Assembly (NCBI GenBank): GCA_051306365.1
Contig: JBPPNC010000120.1
Coordinates: forward strand, 1 to 64,000
Length of the DNA: 64,000 nt
Reading direction: 5' to 3'
DNA from: Svornostia sp051306365
Lineage (GTDB): Bacteria > Actinomycetota > Thermoleophilia > Solirubrobacterales > Solirubrobacteraceae
The first letter of the stretch is position 1. Each line of letters opens with the position of its first letter. Under the pieces are notes generated by a model. That model was not told the origin of the DNA and did not search any database. It worked only from the letters and a program-made list of their open reading frames with translations. Position numbers and translations under genes: made by a program. Positions 26,816-36,300 of this stretch are shown here, in pieces.

Positions 26816-28075
26816 TCAGGATGCGCTGATCGGTGAGGGGAGCGGGCCGTGCTCAGCCTCAAACGCGGCTTTCACCTCGCCGACGCGGCGCAGCGCCTCG
26901 TCGAGCGTCGCGGTGTCGTGTGTGGCCATGACGCTCGTGCGCAGCAGGGCGCCACCCGGCGGTACGGCGGGGTGAACCGCGACGTTGACGAACACGCCGG
27001 CGTCCCACAGCGCCTTCCACAGCAGGCCGGCCTTCCAGTCGTCCTCGACGAGGACGGGGACCACGGGCGTCGTGATGCCGTTCTCGCTCTCGATGACCAA
27101 GAACCCCAGCTCGTGGAGCCCCTCGCGCCAGTGGCGGGCGTTCTCGAGGACCTGCGCCATGAGCTGCGGTCCCTCCTCCGAACGGACGATACGCAGCGCG
27201 GCCAGGGCGGCGCCCACGGCGGCCGGGACCGCCGACGCCGTGAAGAGGAACGCGCGGCTCTGGATGCGCAGGTACTCGATGACCTCGCTCGATCCGGCCA
27301 GGAACCCGCCGCAGGACGCCAGCGACTTGCTGAACGTCCCCATCCGCAGGTCAACGCGGTCCTCGACCCCCAGCAGCTCGCTGGCGCCGGCGCCGCGCGC
27401 TCCCAGCACGCCGGCGCCGTGGGCCTCGTCGACCATCAGCCGCGCGCCGTAGCGCTCGGCGAGGTCGGCGATCTCCTTCAGCGGCGCGACATCACCCTCC
27501 ATGCTGAAGACGCCGTCGACGACGATGAGGACGCCGCCCGGGTCGTCGATCGCCCGTGAGAGGGCCTTCTCGAGCTTGTCGAGCTTGTTGTGGCGGAACG
27601 GGCGCAGCTTGGCCTTGCTCAGCAGACACCCGTCGAGAATGGACGCGTGATCGGCGCTGTCGACGATCACGGTGTCCTCGGGGCCCAGCAGGGTCCCGAG
27701 CGCGCCCAGGTTCGCCTGGTGGCCGGTGGTGAAGACGATGGCGTCCTCGGTGCCCATCCACGCGGCGATCTCGCGCTCGAGCTCGAGATGCAGCGGGGTG
27801 GTGCCGTTGAGCAGCCGTGAACCCGTGAGGCCCGTGCCGTAGGTCTCCAGCGCCTCGCGCGCACCGGCGATGACCCGTGGGTCGCCGGTCAGGCCGAGGT
27901 AGTTGTTGGAGCCGAGCATGATCCGCTCGGCGCCCTCCATCTCCATGACGGGGGCGGCGGGGGACTCCACAACCCGGAAGAAGGGGAGCATGTCCGCTTC
28001 CTGGGCCGCGCGCAGGATCTCGGCGCGCTCGTGGCCCCGTACCTTGGCGAAGACGTCGATGCCGGTCTGGCTCAC
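26816..28075 (-). CDS. spt: Serine palmitoyltransferase-like alpha-oxoamine synthase
   Basis: PLP enzyme condensing an amino acid with an acyl thioester; for Spt, serine plus palmitoyl thioester gives 3-ketosphinganine, the first sphingolipid step. 419 residues from GTG 28075. Diagnostic segments: GSNNYLGLT, YGTGLTGSRLLNGT (Spt has YGTGCAGSRFLNGT), SADHASI with the PLP-stacking His, VDEAHGAG with the PLP Asp, and GTFSKSLASCGGF with the Schiff-base Lys. The FSKSLAS form is typical of Spt, unlike FSK/LGKALGG of Kbl and BioF. The closest alternatives are BioF or Kbl. It is divergent, with a 16-bp gap, from a ceramide-synthase-like gene, which supports the Spt reading. Confidence 0.75.
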   Translation of the reverse strand: MSQTGIDVFAKVRGHERAEILRAAQEADMLPFFRVVESPAAPVMEMEGAERIMLGSNNYLGLTGDPRVIAGAREALETYGTGLTGSRLLNGTTPLHLELEREIAAWMGTEDAIVFTTGHQANLGALGTLLGPEDTVIVDSADHASILDGCLLSKAKLRPFRHNKLDKLEKALSRAIDDPGGVLIVVDGVFSMEGDVAPLKEIADLAERYGARLMVDEAHGAGVLGARGAGASELLGVEDRVDLRMGTFSKSLASCGGFLAGSSEVIEYLRIQSRAFLFTASAVPAAVGAALAALRIVRSEEGPQLMAQVLENARHWREGLHELGFLVIESENGITTPVVPVLVEDDWKAGLLWKALWDAGVFVNVAVHPAVPPGGALLRTSVMATHDTATLDEALRRVGEVKAAFEAEHGPLPSPISAS

Positions 28076-28091
28076 GGTAGGGTTGCCCTCG

Positions 28092-29246
28092 ATGTCGGTG
28101 GTCGTGCAGCCCGTCGCCGGGCGACGGGATCTGCGGGAGTTCATCGAGCTCCCGTTTCGCCTGCATGCTACCTCGCCGTGCTGGGTCCCCCCGCTGCGGT
28201 TCGAGCGCCGGCAGTTCCTCAATCCCAAGCGCAACGCGTTCTTCAGGCACGGCGACGCGCAGCTCTTCCTCGCCCGCCGTGACGGGCAGGTCGTGGGGCG
28301 GATCAGCGCGCAGGTCAACGCCGCGTTCGACGCCCAGCACACCGACGAGCCGTCCACGGGCATGTTCGGGTTCCTCGAGTTCGAAGAGGACGCGGAGGTC
28401 GCCGCCGCGCTGCTGAACGCGGCCGCCGGCTGGGTCCGCGAGCAGGGCCGCGAGCGGATGCTCGGCCCGATGGACTTCACCATGAACGACGAGGCGGGCG
28501 TGCTCATCGAGGGCTTCGACCGCGAGGCGGTCATCAAGCAGCCCTGGCAGCCCCCGTACTACCAGCGGATCCTCGAGGAGCTCGACATGGCCAAGGCCAT
28601 GGACCTCTTCATGTGGGAGCTGAAGATCAGCGACCGCGACTCGATCCGCCCGATCATCTTCCGGCTCGCCGACGAGGTGGAGCCCAAGTACGGCATCCGG
28701 CTGCGCAAGATGTCCCGGCGGCACCTGCGCCGCGAGATGGACCTGTTCGCCGAGGTCTACAACGCCGCGTGGCGGACGAACTGGGACTTCGTGCCGTACG
28801 ACAAGGCCGACCTCGACTACCTGGCCTCCGAGCTGCAGCTCGTCTTCGACCGCGACTGGTTCATGGTCGCCGAAGGCCCGGAGGGGGAGATCATCGGCGT
28901 GGCGATCACGATCCCCGATATCAACATGGTCCTGAAGAAGATGAACGGCCGGATCCTCCCCTTCGGCTGGTGGCACTACCTGCGGCGCCGGAAGATCACC
29001 ACGCGCTGTCGCGTCAGCTTCCTGGGCGTCAAGCCCGAGTTCCAGCACACCGGGATCGCGGCGAAGATGTACGTCGAGCACTTCGACATGGCGGAGAAGA
29101 CCCCGGTCAAGTGGGGCGAGATGGGCTGGATCCTCGAGACGAACACCGCCATGAACCGCGGCATGGAGGCCATGGGCGGGCGGATCGTCAAGAAGTACCG
29201 GATGTATGAGCGACCGGTCGCCCGGGTAGCCTCCGGCCCATCGTGA
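28092..29246 (+). CDS. YghO/bCerS-like GNAT-fold acyltransferase (putative ceramide synthase)
   Basis: 384 residues. The family pattern is clear: FIELPFRLHATSPCWVPPL (about 15-33), NPKRNAFFRHGDAQLFLA, GRISAQVN, GFLEFEEDAEVAAALL, GPMDFTMNDEAGVLIEGFD (about 130-148), PYYQRILEE and a C-terminal GNAT core (VSFLGVKPEFQHTGIAAKMY). This matches YghO-type proteins; bacterial ceramide synthase of Caulobacter is, to my knowledge, a member of this superfamily and acylates the sphingoid amine. ATG 28092 was chosen; only 16 bp separate it from the divergent spt start. That pairing suggests a ceramide module; the reductase is not in view. Confidence 0.7.
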   Translation: MSVVVQPVAGRRDLREFIELPFRLHATSPCWVPPLRFERRQFLNPKRNAFFRHGDAQLFLARRDGQVVGRISAQVNAAFDAQHTDEPSTGMFGFLEFEEDAEVAAALLNAAAGWVREQGRERMLGPMDFTMNDEAGVLIEGFDREAVIKQPWQPPYYQRILEELDMAKAMDLFMWELKISDRDSIRPIIFRLADEVEPKYGIRLRKMSRRHLRREMDLFAEVYNAAWRTNWDFVPYDKADLDYLASELQLVFDRDWFMVAEGPEGEIIGVAITIPDINMVLKKMNGRILPFGWWHYLRRRKITTRCRVSFLGVKPEFQHTGIAAKMYVEHFDMAEKTPVKWGEMGWILETNTAMNRGMEAMGGRIVKKYRMYERPVARVASGPS

Positions 29247-29557
29247 CCCCCGGTTCCTCAGCGAGCAATCTGCCCGCGCCGCGGGACGCCGAGCCGTGGG
29301 GCGACGACGAGCCCGTCGACGCCGTCCCGGTCCTCGACACCCCGCGCGAGATCCAGGCCGTGTCGGTGGCGCCGCTGGCACGCCAGGCCGCGGCCGTCGC
29401 GGCGACGAGCTTCCTCTGCGGGGCCACGGCGATCGTCCTCGTCCGGAGCCGCCGTGCGCGCCGGCACCGGATCAAGCTCCGCGGGGGGCGGCGGCGCGGC
29501 CGGAAGGTCGTCTCGTCGCACAGCTTCCTCGTCGACGTGCATGTCCTGGGTCGCTGA
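29243..29557 (+). CDS. Small single-helix membrane protein
   Basis: 104 residues, starting at GTG in a GTGA overlap with the acyltransferase stop, so translated with it. The N-terminus is acidic and Pro-rich (1-45), one hydrophobic segment spans about 48-68 (AAAVAATSFLCGATAIVLV), and an Arg/Lys-rich stretch follows (RSRRARRHRIKLRGGRR). The charge layout places the basic tail in the cytoplasm. Possibly a membrane adaptor for the acyltransferase; not recognised. Confidence 0.55.
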   Translation: MTPGSSASNLPAPRDAEPWGDDEPVDAVPVLDTPREIQAVSVAPLARQAAAVAATSFLCGATAIVLVRSRRARRHRIKLRGGRRRGRKVVSSHSFLVDVHVLGR

Positions 29558-29650
29558 CACATGACTCGCGCTGCGCGCTCGCATGCGTCCGGGAGTACTC
29601 GCTGCGCTCGTACGTCCCACCTTGATGCGCGCTTGGCCACCTGCGTCCGT

Positions 29651-30622
29651 GTGCGGGTCACTCCGCGGTGGCCGCTGCGGCTGCCCGGCGGCGGGATGGA
29701 CGGGGTCGCGCGGCGCCGCGGCGGGGTGCTCGAGCGGCTGCTCCATGTCGGTGATACGCCGGTCCTCGTCCGGGCCGCGCAGCCCGCAGGCGGCGACGTC
29801 GTCCTGGGAGCGTGGGCGGACGACCGCGCGGCGGCCGAGGACGGCGTCGCGCGCATGCGCCGCGCGCTGGGACTGGACCTCGACCTGGGCCCGTTCGCCG
29901 ACCGCTTCCGCTGGGATCCACTCATCGGGTCGTCGATCCGGCGCCGCCCGCACCTGCGGGTCCGCCAGCGTCCGGTGGCGTTCGAAGCGCTTGCGTGGGC
30001 GATCTGCGAGCAGCTCATCGAGTTCGAGCGCGCGGCCGCGATCGAGCGGCGGATCGTGCGCCGGCTCGGGCGGCAGGACGCGCAGACCGGGCTGTTCGAT
30101 GTCCCCGCATCCGAGCGGATTGCCGGCACGGCGCCTGCCCTGCTGTGTGCGCTGGGGCTGGCCGAGAAGCGGGCGATCGCGCTCACGCGCTGCGCTCGCG
30201 AGGTGGCCGCCGGCCGGGTCGACCTCGACGGTGGCGACCAGGAGGCCGGCTGGACCCGGTTGCGGCGGATCCCAGAGATCGGGCAGTGGACGCTCGACAT
30301 GCTCGCGCTGCACGGCCAGGGTCGCCTGGACCGCGTCCCCGCCGGGGATCTGAACTACCTCAAGCTCGTCGGCCGCCTGCGCAGCGGCGGCGATCCGGAT
30401 GCGTACGCGACCGAGGACGAGGTCCGTGAGCTGTTCGCCCCCTACGGGGCGTGGGCCGGCCTGGCGGCGATCCACGCCCTGTCGGTCAGGACCTCCTCAA
30501 CCGATCACGGGCCGGCCTCGCCCTCTCCGATCCCCTCGCCGGGAAGAAACTCGTTCGTGAAGGCCCGCGCGCCGGCATCGACCGAGTCGATCAGCCCCTC
30601 GTCGGTCATCCAGGTCGTGTAG
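29651..30622 (+). CDS. DNA-3-methyladenine glycosylase (AlkA/HhH-GPD family)
   Basis: Base-excision repair glycosylase. The HhH-GPD core is visible: RQRPVAFEALAWAICEQLI, LGLAEKRAIALTRCA, and the helix-hairpin-helix LRRIPEIGQWTLDMLALHG followed by VPAGDLNYLK, whose Asp is the catalytic residue. GTG 29651 is used because homology begins at RVTPRWPLRLP; ATG 29561 is the alternative, and neither has a strong ribosome site. The natural end of the fold (WAGLAAIHALS) is near 30490, but the frame runs 44 codons further, into the antisense of the thiY-like gene, so the original stop may have been lost. Confidence 0.8.
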   Translation: MRVTPRWPLRLPGGGMDGVARRRGGVLERLLHVGDTPVLVRAAQPAGGDVVLGAWADDRAAAEDGVARMRRALGLDLDLGPFADRFRWDPLIGSSIRRRPHLRVRQRPVAFEALAWAICEQLIEFERAAAIERRIVRRLGRQDAQTGLFDVPASERIAGTAPALLCALGLAEKRAIALTRCAREVAAGRVDLDGGDQEAGWTRLRRIPEIGQWTLDMLALHGQGRLDRVPAGDLNYLKLVGRLRSGGDPDAYATEDEVRELFAPYGAWAGLAAIHALSVRTSSTDHGPASPSPIPSPGRNSFVKARAPASTESISPSSVIQVV

Positions 30623-31548
30623 GTCTGCCACTCCTTCGGGTCCATGTACCCGAACGGCAGGTCCTCATCGGCTGGGAAGAAGACGGGCAGCGTGGCCTCG
30701 ACGACCGCGGTCTGCAGGCCGCGCTTGAGGTCGGGGTTGTCCTCCAGCAGCGGGTCGACGCCCCGCGCCGGGTCCTCCTTCAACGCCTGGTGGCCCGCGG
30801 AGAGGGCTTGCATGAACCGCCGGAGCATCGGCCCCTCGTTGCGCACGGTCTCCGCCCGGGCCACGACGATCAGCTCGTTGTACGTCGGGACGCCGAGCTC
30901 CTCCATCCGCAGGATCGTGGGGTTGCGGCCCCGACGCTCCAGTTCGACGCCCTCGTAGTTCCAGAACGACCCGAGGGTCGCGTCGACGCGGCCCGAGAGC
31001 ATGGCCGGCGTGAGGTTGAATCCGACATTGATCTCCTTCACCGACGAGGAGGGGACGTTCGCCTCGCGGAGGATCGTCTGCAGATACGCGCTCTGGTACG
31101 GGATCCCCGCGGTGCCGACGCGGCTGTTGCGCAGGTCCTCGGGCGCCTTCACGGCGTCCTTGCCGATCGAGATGATCGAGGTCAGCGGCTTCTGCACGAG
31201 CGCTCCGATCGCCTGCAGGTTCTGGCCCTTGTCGCGGGCGAGGAGCAGTTCGGGCTCGTAGGAGATGACGAGATCGGCCTTCCCGGCGGCGAGGAGCTTC
31301 AGCGGCGTCGAGGGGTCGGCCGGGGTCCGCGGCGTCACGTTCAGCCCGGTGCGCGCGAAGTCCCCGTTGCCGATGGCGGCGTAGATCCCGGCATGATCGG
31401 CGTTGGGGAAGTAGTCGAGCAGCAGGTCGATGTCCTGCTGCCCGGTGGTGCGCGCCTCCTCCTCGGACTTCTCGCCGCAGCCGGCGACGGCCAGGGCGGC
31501 GGGGAGCAGGAGCGCGGCGAGGAGCCGGGCGCGGGGGCGTGCGGTCAC
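30505..31548 (-). CDS. thiY: ThiY-like substrate-binding lipoprotein (NMT1/THI5 family)
   Basis: Captures a pyrimidine precursor of thiamine outside the membrane. 347 residues. The signal peptide ends in ALAVAGC (lipobox). The mature part has DYFPNADHAGIY near 42, PADPSTPLKLLAAGKADLVIS near 75 and IGALVQKPLTS, matching NMT1/THI5 proteins of the HMP-type. GTG 31548 overlaps the permease stop (GTGA). Third gene of an operon led by a TPP riboswitch, which fixes the thiamine connection. Which pyrimidine derivative is carried is not certain. Confidence 0.88.
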   Translation of the reverse strand: MTARPRARLLAALLLPAALAVAGCGEKSEEEARTTGQQDIDLLLDYFPNADHAGIYAAIGNGDFARTGLNVTPRTPADPSTPLKLLAAGKADLVISYEPELLLARDKGQNLQAIGALVQKPLTSIISIGKDAVKAPEDLRNSRVGTAGIPYQSAYLQTILREANVPSSSVKEINVGFNLTPAMLSGRVDATLGSFWNYEGVELERRGRNPTILRMEELGVPTYNELIVVARAETVRNEGPMLRRFMQALSAGHQALKEDPARGVDPLLEDNPDLKRGLQTAVVEATLPVFFPADEDLPFGYMDPKEWQTYTTWMTDEGLIDSVDAGARAFTNEFLPGEGIGEGEAGP

Positions 31549-32291
31549 GAGGTGCCTCTCGGGGGTTGGGGATGGGCGACCCGCAGCCGCCGCTCGGCCG
31601 CGGCGAGCACGGCGACGAGCGCCACCGCGAACGCCGCCAGGACGACGACGGCGGCCCAGGCGCGGGCCGTCTCGAGCTGGGCGATGGACTGCAGGATCAT
31701 GTGGCCGAGGCCGGCCTCCGAGCCGGCGTACTCGGCGAACACCGCGCCGATCACGGCGACGGCGACGGCGATCTTCGCGCCGGAGACGGCGGCGGGGACG
31801 GCGGCGGGCAGCTCGGCGAAGCGCAGGCGCTGCCAGCGGGTGGCGTCCATGGAGCGCAGGAGCCGCAGGAACTCGCGGTCGGTGGAGGACAGCGCGTCGA
31901 GCGTGACCACGGCCACGGGGAAGAACGCGACCAGCGCGATGATCGCGAGCTTCGGGCCCAGGTCGTAGCCGAACCACACCACCAGGAGTGGGGCGATCAC
32001 GGGGATCGGCATGGCCACCGAGGCCACGAGCAGCGGGTAGAAGGCCCGGCGGGCGGTCTTCGAGAGGTGGAGGCCCACGGCGAGGAGCAGGCCGACAATG
32101 AGGGCGAGCAGGACGCCGAGGCCCACCTCCGCCGCGGTCACCGTGAAGTTGGACCACAGCAGCGCCCGGTCTTCGACCAGCGCGGCGGCGATCGCACTCG
32201 GGGCCGGGAGGAGCAGTTCGTCGACGGAGCCGAGGTGCACGTAGAGCTCCCACGCGCCGAGCAGCAGCAGGACGATCATCGCGCTCAGCAT
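31545..32291 (-). CDS. thiX: ThiX-like ABC permease
   Basis: 248 residues, six membrane helices of the binding-protein-dependent permease type (SsuC/TauC-like). The EAA loop that docks the ATPase is at about 150-170 (LLRSMDATRWQRLRFAELPAA). ATG 32291 overlaps the end of the ATPase gene by seven bases, and its own stop overlaps the binding-protein start. With its two neighbours it forms one thiamine-precursor importer. Confidence 0.88.
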   Translation of the reverse strand: MLSAMIVLLLLGAWELYVHLGSVDELLLPAPSAIAAALVEDRALLWSNFTVTAAEVGLGVLLALIVGLLLAVGLHLSKTARRAFYPLLVASVAMPIPVIAPLLVVWFGYDLGPKLAIIALVAFFPVAVVTLDALSSTDREFLRLLRSMDATRWQRLRFAELPAAVPAAVSGAKIAVAVAVIGAVFAEYAGSEAGLGHMILQSIAQLETARAWAAVVVLAAFAVALVAVLAAAERRLRVAHPQPPRGTS

Positions 32292-33055
32292 GCGCGCAGC
32301 GCCTCCATCGCCCGGCGTCGGAGCCCGACGAGGACGGGGTCCGCGGGGTCCCGCGGGCGGTCGCCTGGGACCGCGAGCTCGCAGACGATCCTGGCGGGCC
32401 GGGGCGAGAGGACGCACACGCGGTCGGCGAGGACGAGCGCCTCTTCGATGTCGTGCGTCACCAGCAGGACCGTGCGGGGCTCGGCGGCGAGGGCGTCGGT
32501 GAGCCAGCGGTGCATGTCGGCGCGGGTGAGCGCGTCGAGTGCGCCAAACGGCTCGTCGAGGCACAGCAGCCGCCGGCCGGTGAGCAGCGCGCGGATGCAC
32601 GCGACGCGCTGGCGCATTCCGCCGGAGAGTTCGTGGGGCCGCGCGTGCCCGAAGCCGGCGAGGCCGAGTTCGGCGAGCAGCGGCTCGGCCCGGCGCCGAG
32701 CGTCTGCGCGCCGGGCTCCCTGCAGGCGCAGCGGCAGCGCCGCGTTGTCGAGCGCGTCGGCCCAGGGCAGGAGGGCGTCGCGCTGGGGGACGAGCGCGGC
32801 CGGCGCCGCGGTGACGCCGCCGCCGTCCGGAGCCTGCAGGCCGCAGACGAGCTCGAGGAGCGTGGTCTTGCCGCATCCGCTGGGACCCACCAGCGCGACC
32901 GTCTCGCCGGGGCGGATGTCCAGGGAGATGCCGTCGAGGACGGTCACGGTGCCAAACGCGCGCCGGACGTCGCGCAGGGTCACCGCCTGGGCGGCTCGTA
33001 CGTCGCCCGGCGTGGTCGTCGCCGCCGGCCCGGGTGCCGTGGTCTGGGACTGCAT
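32285..33055 (-). CDS. thiZ: ThiZ-like ABC ATPase
   Basis: 256 residues with Walker A GPSGCGKTT, Q-loop PQRDALLPW, signature LSGGMRQR, Walker B LLCLDEPFGALD and switch His VTHD. Start is ATG 33055 (MQSQT) with GGAGGG five bases upstream. The upstream in-frame ATG at 33073 lies inside the conserved GGTAATGCC of the TPP riboswitch and should be rejected. First gene of the operon, so its ribosome site is the direct target of the riboswitch. Confidence 0.9.
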   Translation of the reverse strand: MQSQTTAPGPAATTTPGDVRAAQAVTLRDVRRAFGTVTVLDGISLDIRPGETVALVGPSGCGKTTLLELVCGLQAPDGGGVTAAPAALVPQRDALLPWADALDNAALPLRLQGARRADARRRAEPLLAELGLAGFGHARPHELSGGMRQRVACIRALLTGRRLLCLDEPFGALDALTRADMHRWLTDALAAEPRTVLLVTHDIEEALVLADRVCVLSPRPARIVCELAVPGDRPRDPADPVLVGLRRRAMEALRAC

Positions 33056-33061
33056 CGCTCC

Positions 33062-33150
33062 CTCCGCGGGCATTACCCCACAGGTTCGAAGGGTCTGCGC
33101 CGCCTCCGGGCGCGATCTCAGCCGGCCTGCCGCCAGCCCCCCTGGTTGTC
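33062..33150 (-). promoter_or_regulatory. TPP (thiamine pyrophosphate) riboswitch
   Basis: On the minus strand the THI-box signatures occur in order: ACCAGGGGGG, GGCUGAGA (P2/J3-2), then GACCCUUCGAACCUG and GGGUAAUGCC with CGCGGAGGGA directly after. Spacing fits the five-helix TPP aptamer. The Shine-Dalgarno GGAGGG at 33060-33065 is at the aptamer's 3' edge, so control is most likely by blocking translation start when TPP binds. It stands immediately before a thiamine-precursor ABC transporter. Confidence 0.96.
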
Positions 33151-33302
33151 GAGTCGGATGCTAGAGGATGCAGGGGCGCGCACGGGGCCGGGGCCAGACC
33201 TCAGGGTCAACGTGAGCCTAAGACTTGGGGGTTCTGGGGATGAGCGGTCGAACCGACGAGCAATGGGTAGTACGTTCTGCCACGTAGTCCGCCGGCTTGC
33301 CC

Positions 33303-36300
33303 ATGCCGAGTGCCGCCCCGACACCCGATCCGCTCTCACCGAAGGCCAGCCGCCGACGGACGGACCGCGTGCGGCTGGCTACCGCGGTGACGTCGATGCT
33401 GATCGTGACCGCGCTGGCGGCGCTCATCGCGCACCGGGTCGACGTGGACCGCGAGCAGACGCGTGACGACCAGGCCGCGACGCAGGCGCTCGCCGCGATC
33501 GAGAGCTCGGCGGCGCGACTCCAGGACGCGGTCCGTGACCTGACGTCGCTGTTCAGCGCGAGCGAATCCGTCACGGCCGAGGAGTTCTTCGCCTTCGCCG
33601 AACCCACGCTGGAGGCGGGGGCGGCCTCGTCGCTGTCACGGATCGACCTCGTCAGCGATGCGCAGCGCGCCGCGTTCGAGCAGCGGTTCGGCCGGAAGAT
33701 CTGGGAACCCGATGGCGACACGCGGAAGGTCGCGCCCACACGCCCGGAGTACGCCGTCGCGGTGACGGTGGCCAGTCGCGAGCTCCGCCGGCCGGTGGTG
33801 GGGTTCAACCTCTTCGCCGCACCCGCGCGGGCGCGGGCGCTCCGCGCCTCCGCGCGCACGGGCGAGGCCGCGGCATCCGGCGTCGTGTCGCTCGCCGGGA
33901 CGGGGCGGGCCGGCTACATCCTCGTGGGCCCCCGATACACCGAGGGTATGCCGGTCGAAACGCCGGCGCAGCGCCTCCGGGCGCTGGAGGGCTGGGTCAG
34001 CGGCACGCTGGACTACCAGCAGATCACCCTCGCGCTGCGTGCCGCGGCCGGAGACGGCGGCCTCCGGGTCAGCCAGCAGGGCCAGGAGCTGCTCACGATC
34101 GGCGAGATCGACGATGACGCGAAGCGCGTGACCGCAGTGATCGGGGGCACGAGCTACGACGTCCGCGTCGCGCAGCCGCAGATGGGCGTCGTGCCGGCGG
34201 CCACGTGGGTGGCGATCCTCGGCCTGCTGGCCACGCTGTTCGCCACGCTGCTCATCCGGCAGACGGCGATCAGCGCGCACCGAGCCGAGGAACTCGCCAT
34301 GCTGCGAGGGCATGAGCGCGACGAGGCCGTGCGCACCGGCGCGACCGAGCGTGCGGCCACCCAGGCGCTGCTCGGCCACCTCCCGGACATCGCGATGTTC
34401 CGGTACGGCCCGGACCTGCGCTTCACGAACGTGGCCGGCGGGCTGCTCGCGATGACCGGCCGGACCTCCGCGCAGCTCGTGGGCTGCGGGCCGGCCGACA
34501 TCTCGACCGAGGAGGAGGCCGCCGTCCTGGAGCCGACGATGCGCGCCGCACTCGACGGCGCCACCCACAGCTTCGCGATGACGTTCGGGCCCCGCCAGCT
34601 GTGGGTGCAGACCGTCCCGCTGACCGCGCGCGAGGAGGCACTCCTCGTCGCGACCGACGTCACCGGGCTCGAGCGCGCCCAGGCGGGGCGCGCAGAGGCG
34701 GAGGCCCGCTTCCAGCAGGCGTTCGACGACGCGCCGGTCGGCATGTCGCTCATGGACCTCCAGGGACGCTTCATCGAGGTCAACCACGCGCTCTGCGAGA
34801 TGACCGGCTTCGAGCCCGAGGACCTCAAGGGGCGCAACTTCTCCGTCCTCACGCGCTCGGAGGACGTGCCGGTCCTGGCCGATGCGCTGCGCCGGCAGGC
34901 CGCCGGTGAGACGCACCGCGTCAGCACGGAGACCCGAGCCACCCACGCGTCCGGCCACACGCTGTGGCTGGAGATCCACGCGACGACCCTCGCGGGCCCC
35001 GACGGGCGCGCCGAGCTGGTGCTCAGCCAGGTCCTCGACGTCAGCGACCGCCGCCGGTTCGAGGCCCGGTTGCAGTACATGGCCGACCACGATCCGCTCA
35101 CCGGCCTGGCGAACCGCCGCGCGTTCGAACGCGCGCTCGACAACCAGCTCGCGAACGTCCGGCGGTACGGCGCGCAGGGCGCGCTCGTCGTCTTCGACCT
35201 CGATCACTTCAAGGCCGTCAACGACACGATGGGGCACACCGCAGGCGACGCGGTCATCGTCAACGCCGCGCGCATCCTGCGCGACCTCCTGCGCGAGAGC
35301 GACGTGATCGCCCGCCTCGGCGGCGACGAGTTCGCCGTCCTCCTGCCGCGCGCCGATCACGAGGAGGCGGTCGACGTCGCCCGCAAGCTCGTCACCGAGA
35401 TCCGTGAGCGCGGGAGCGTCCTCGCCGGCCAGCGTCCGGGCAGCGTGACCGCCAGCGTGGGCGTCACGCTGCTCGACCCGATCCAGGAGACGGGAGAGCA
35501 GGCGCTCGTCGACGCCGATCTGGCGATGTACGACGCCAAGGAAGCCGGGCGCGACGGGTTCGCCATCTTCGAACCCGGGTCGGCGACCGTCCAGTCGCGG
35601 ACCAAGGCGCGCCTGACGTGGCTCGAGCGCATCCGGTCGGCGCTGGAGCACGACCGGCTCATGCTCGTCGCGCAGCCGATCCAGTCGCTGGCCGACGAGC
35701 GGATCGTGCACCACGAGCTGCTGCTGCGCATGCTCGACGACCACGGCGACCTGATCCCGCCCGGCTCGTTCCTGCACATCGCCGAGCGCTTCGGGCTGAT
35801 CGAGGAGATCGACATCTGGGTGGTCCGGCGCGCGATCCGCATGCTCGCCGAGCACGCCGCCCGCGACCTGATCTTCGAGGTCAACCTGTCGGGCGCCTCG
35901 ATCGGCTCGTCCCGGGTGCTCGAGGTCATCGAGTGCGAGCTGCGGGACACCGGGGTCGATCCGCAGCGGGTCATCTTCGAGATCACGGAGACGGCCGCCG
36001 TGGCGAACGTGCCGGACGCCCGCGTGTTCGCCGAGCGGCTCGGCGAGCTGGGCTGCCGCTTCGCCCTCGACGACTTCGGCGCCGGATTCGGCTCGTTCTA
36101 CTACCTCAAGCACCTGCCCTGCGACTTCCTGAAGATCGACGGCGAGTTCATCCGCCATCTCTCGTCGACGCCGACCGACCGGGTGATCGTCGCGGGCCTC
36201 GTGCGGATCGCGCAGGGGCTGGGCAAGCAGACGATCGCCGAGTTCGTGGGCGACGAGGAGACGATGGACCTGCTGCGCCGCGAGGGCGTCGACATGGCCC

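Noticed and set aside
29561..29640. GC-rich stretch with TCGCTGCGCTCGTACG, considered as an interspersed repeat
   Set aside because: Internal near-repeats are short and no second copy was found in the window, so it cannot be supported here.
33056..33073. Upstream ATG start (MPAEGA) for the ThiZ-like ATPase
   Set aside because: This ATG is part of the conserved TPP aptamer sequence, and the proper ribosome site GGAGGG fits only ATG 33055.
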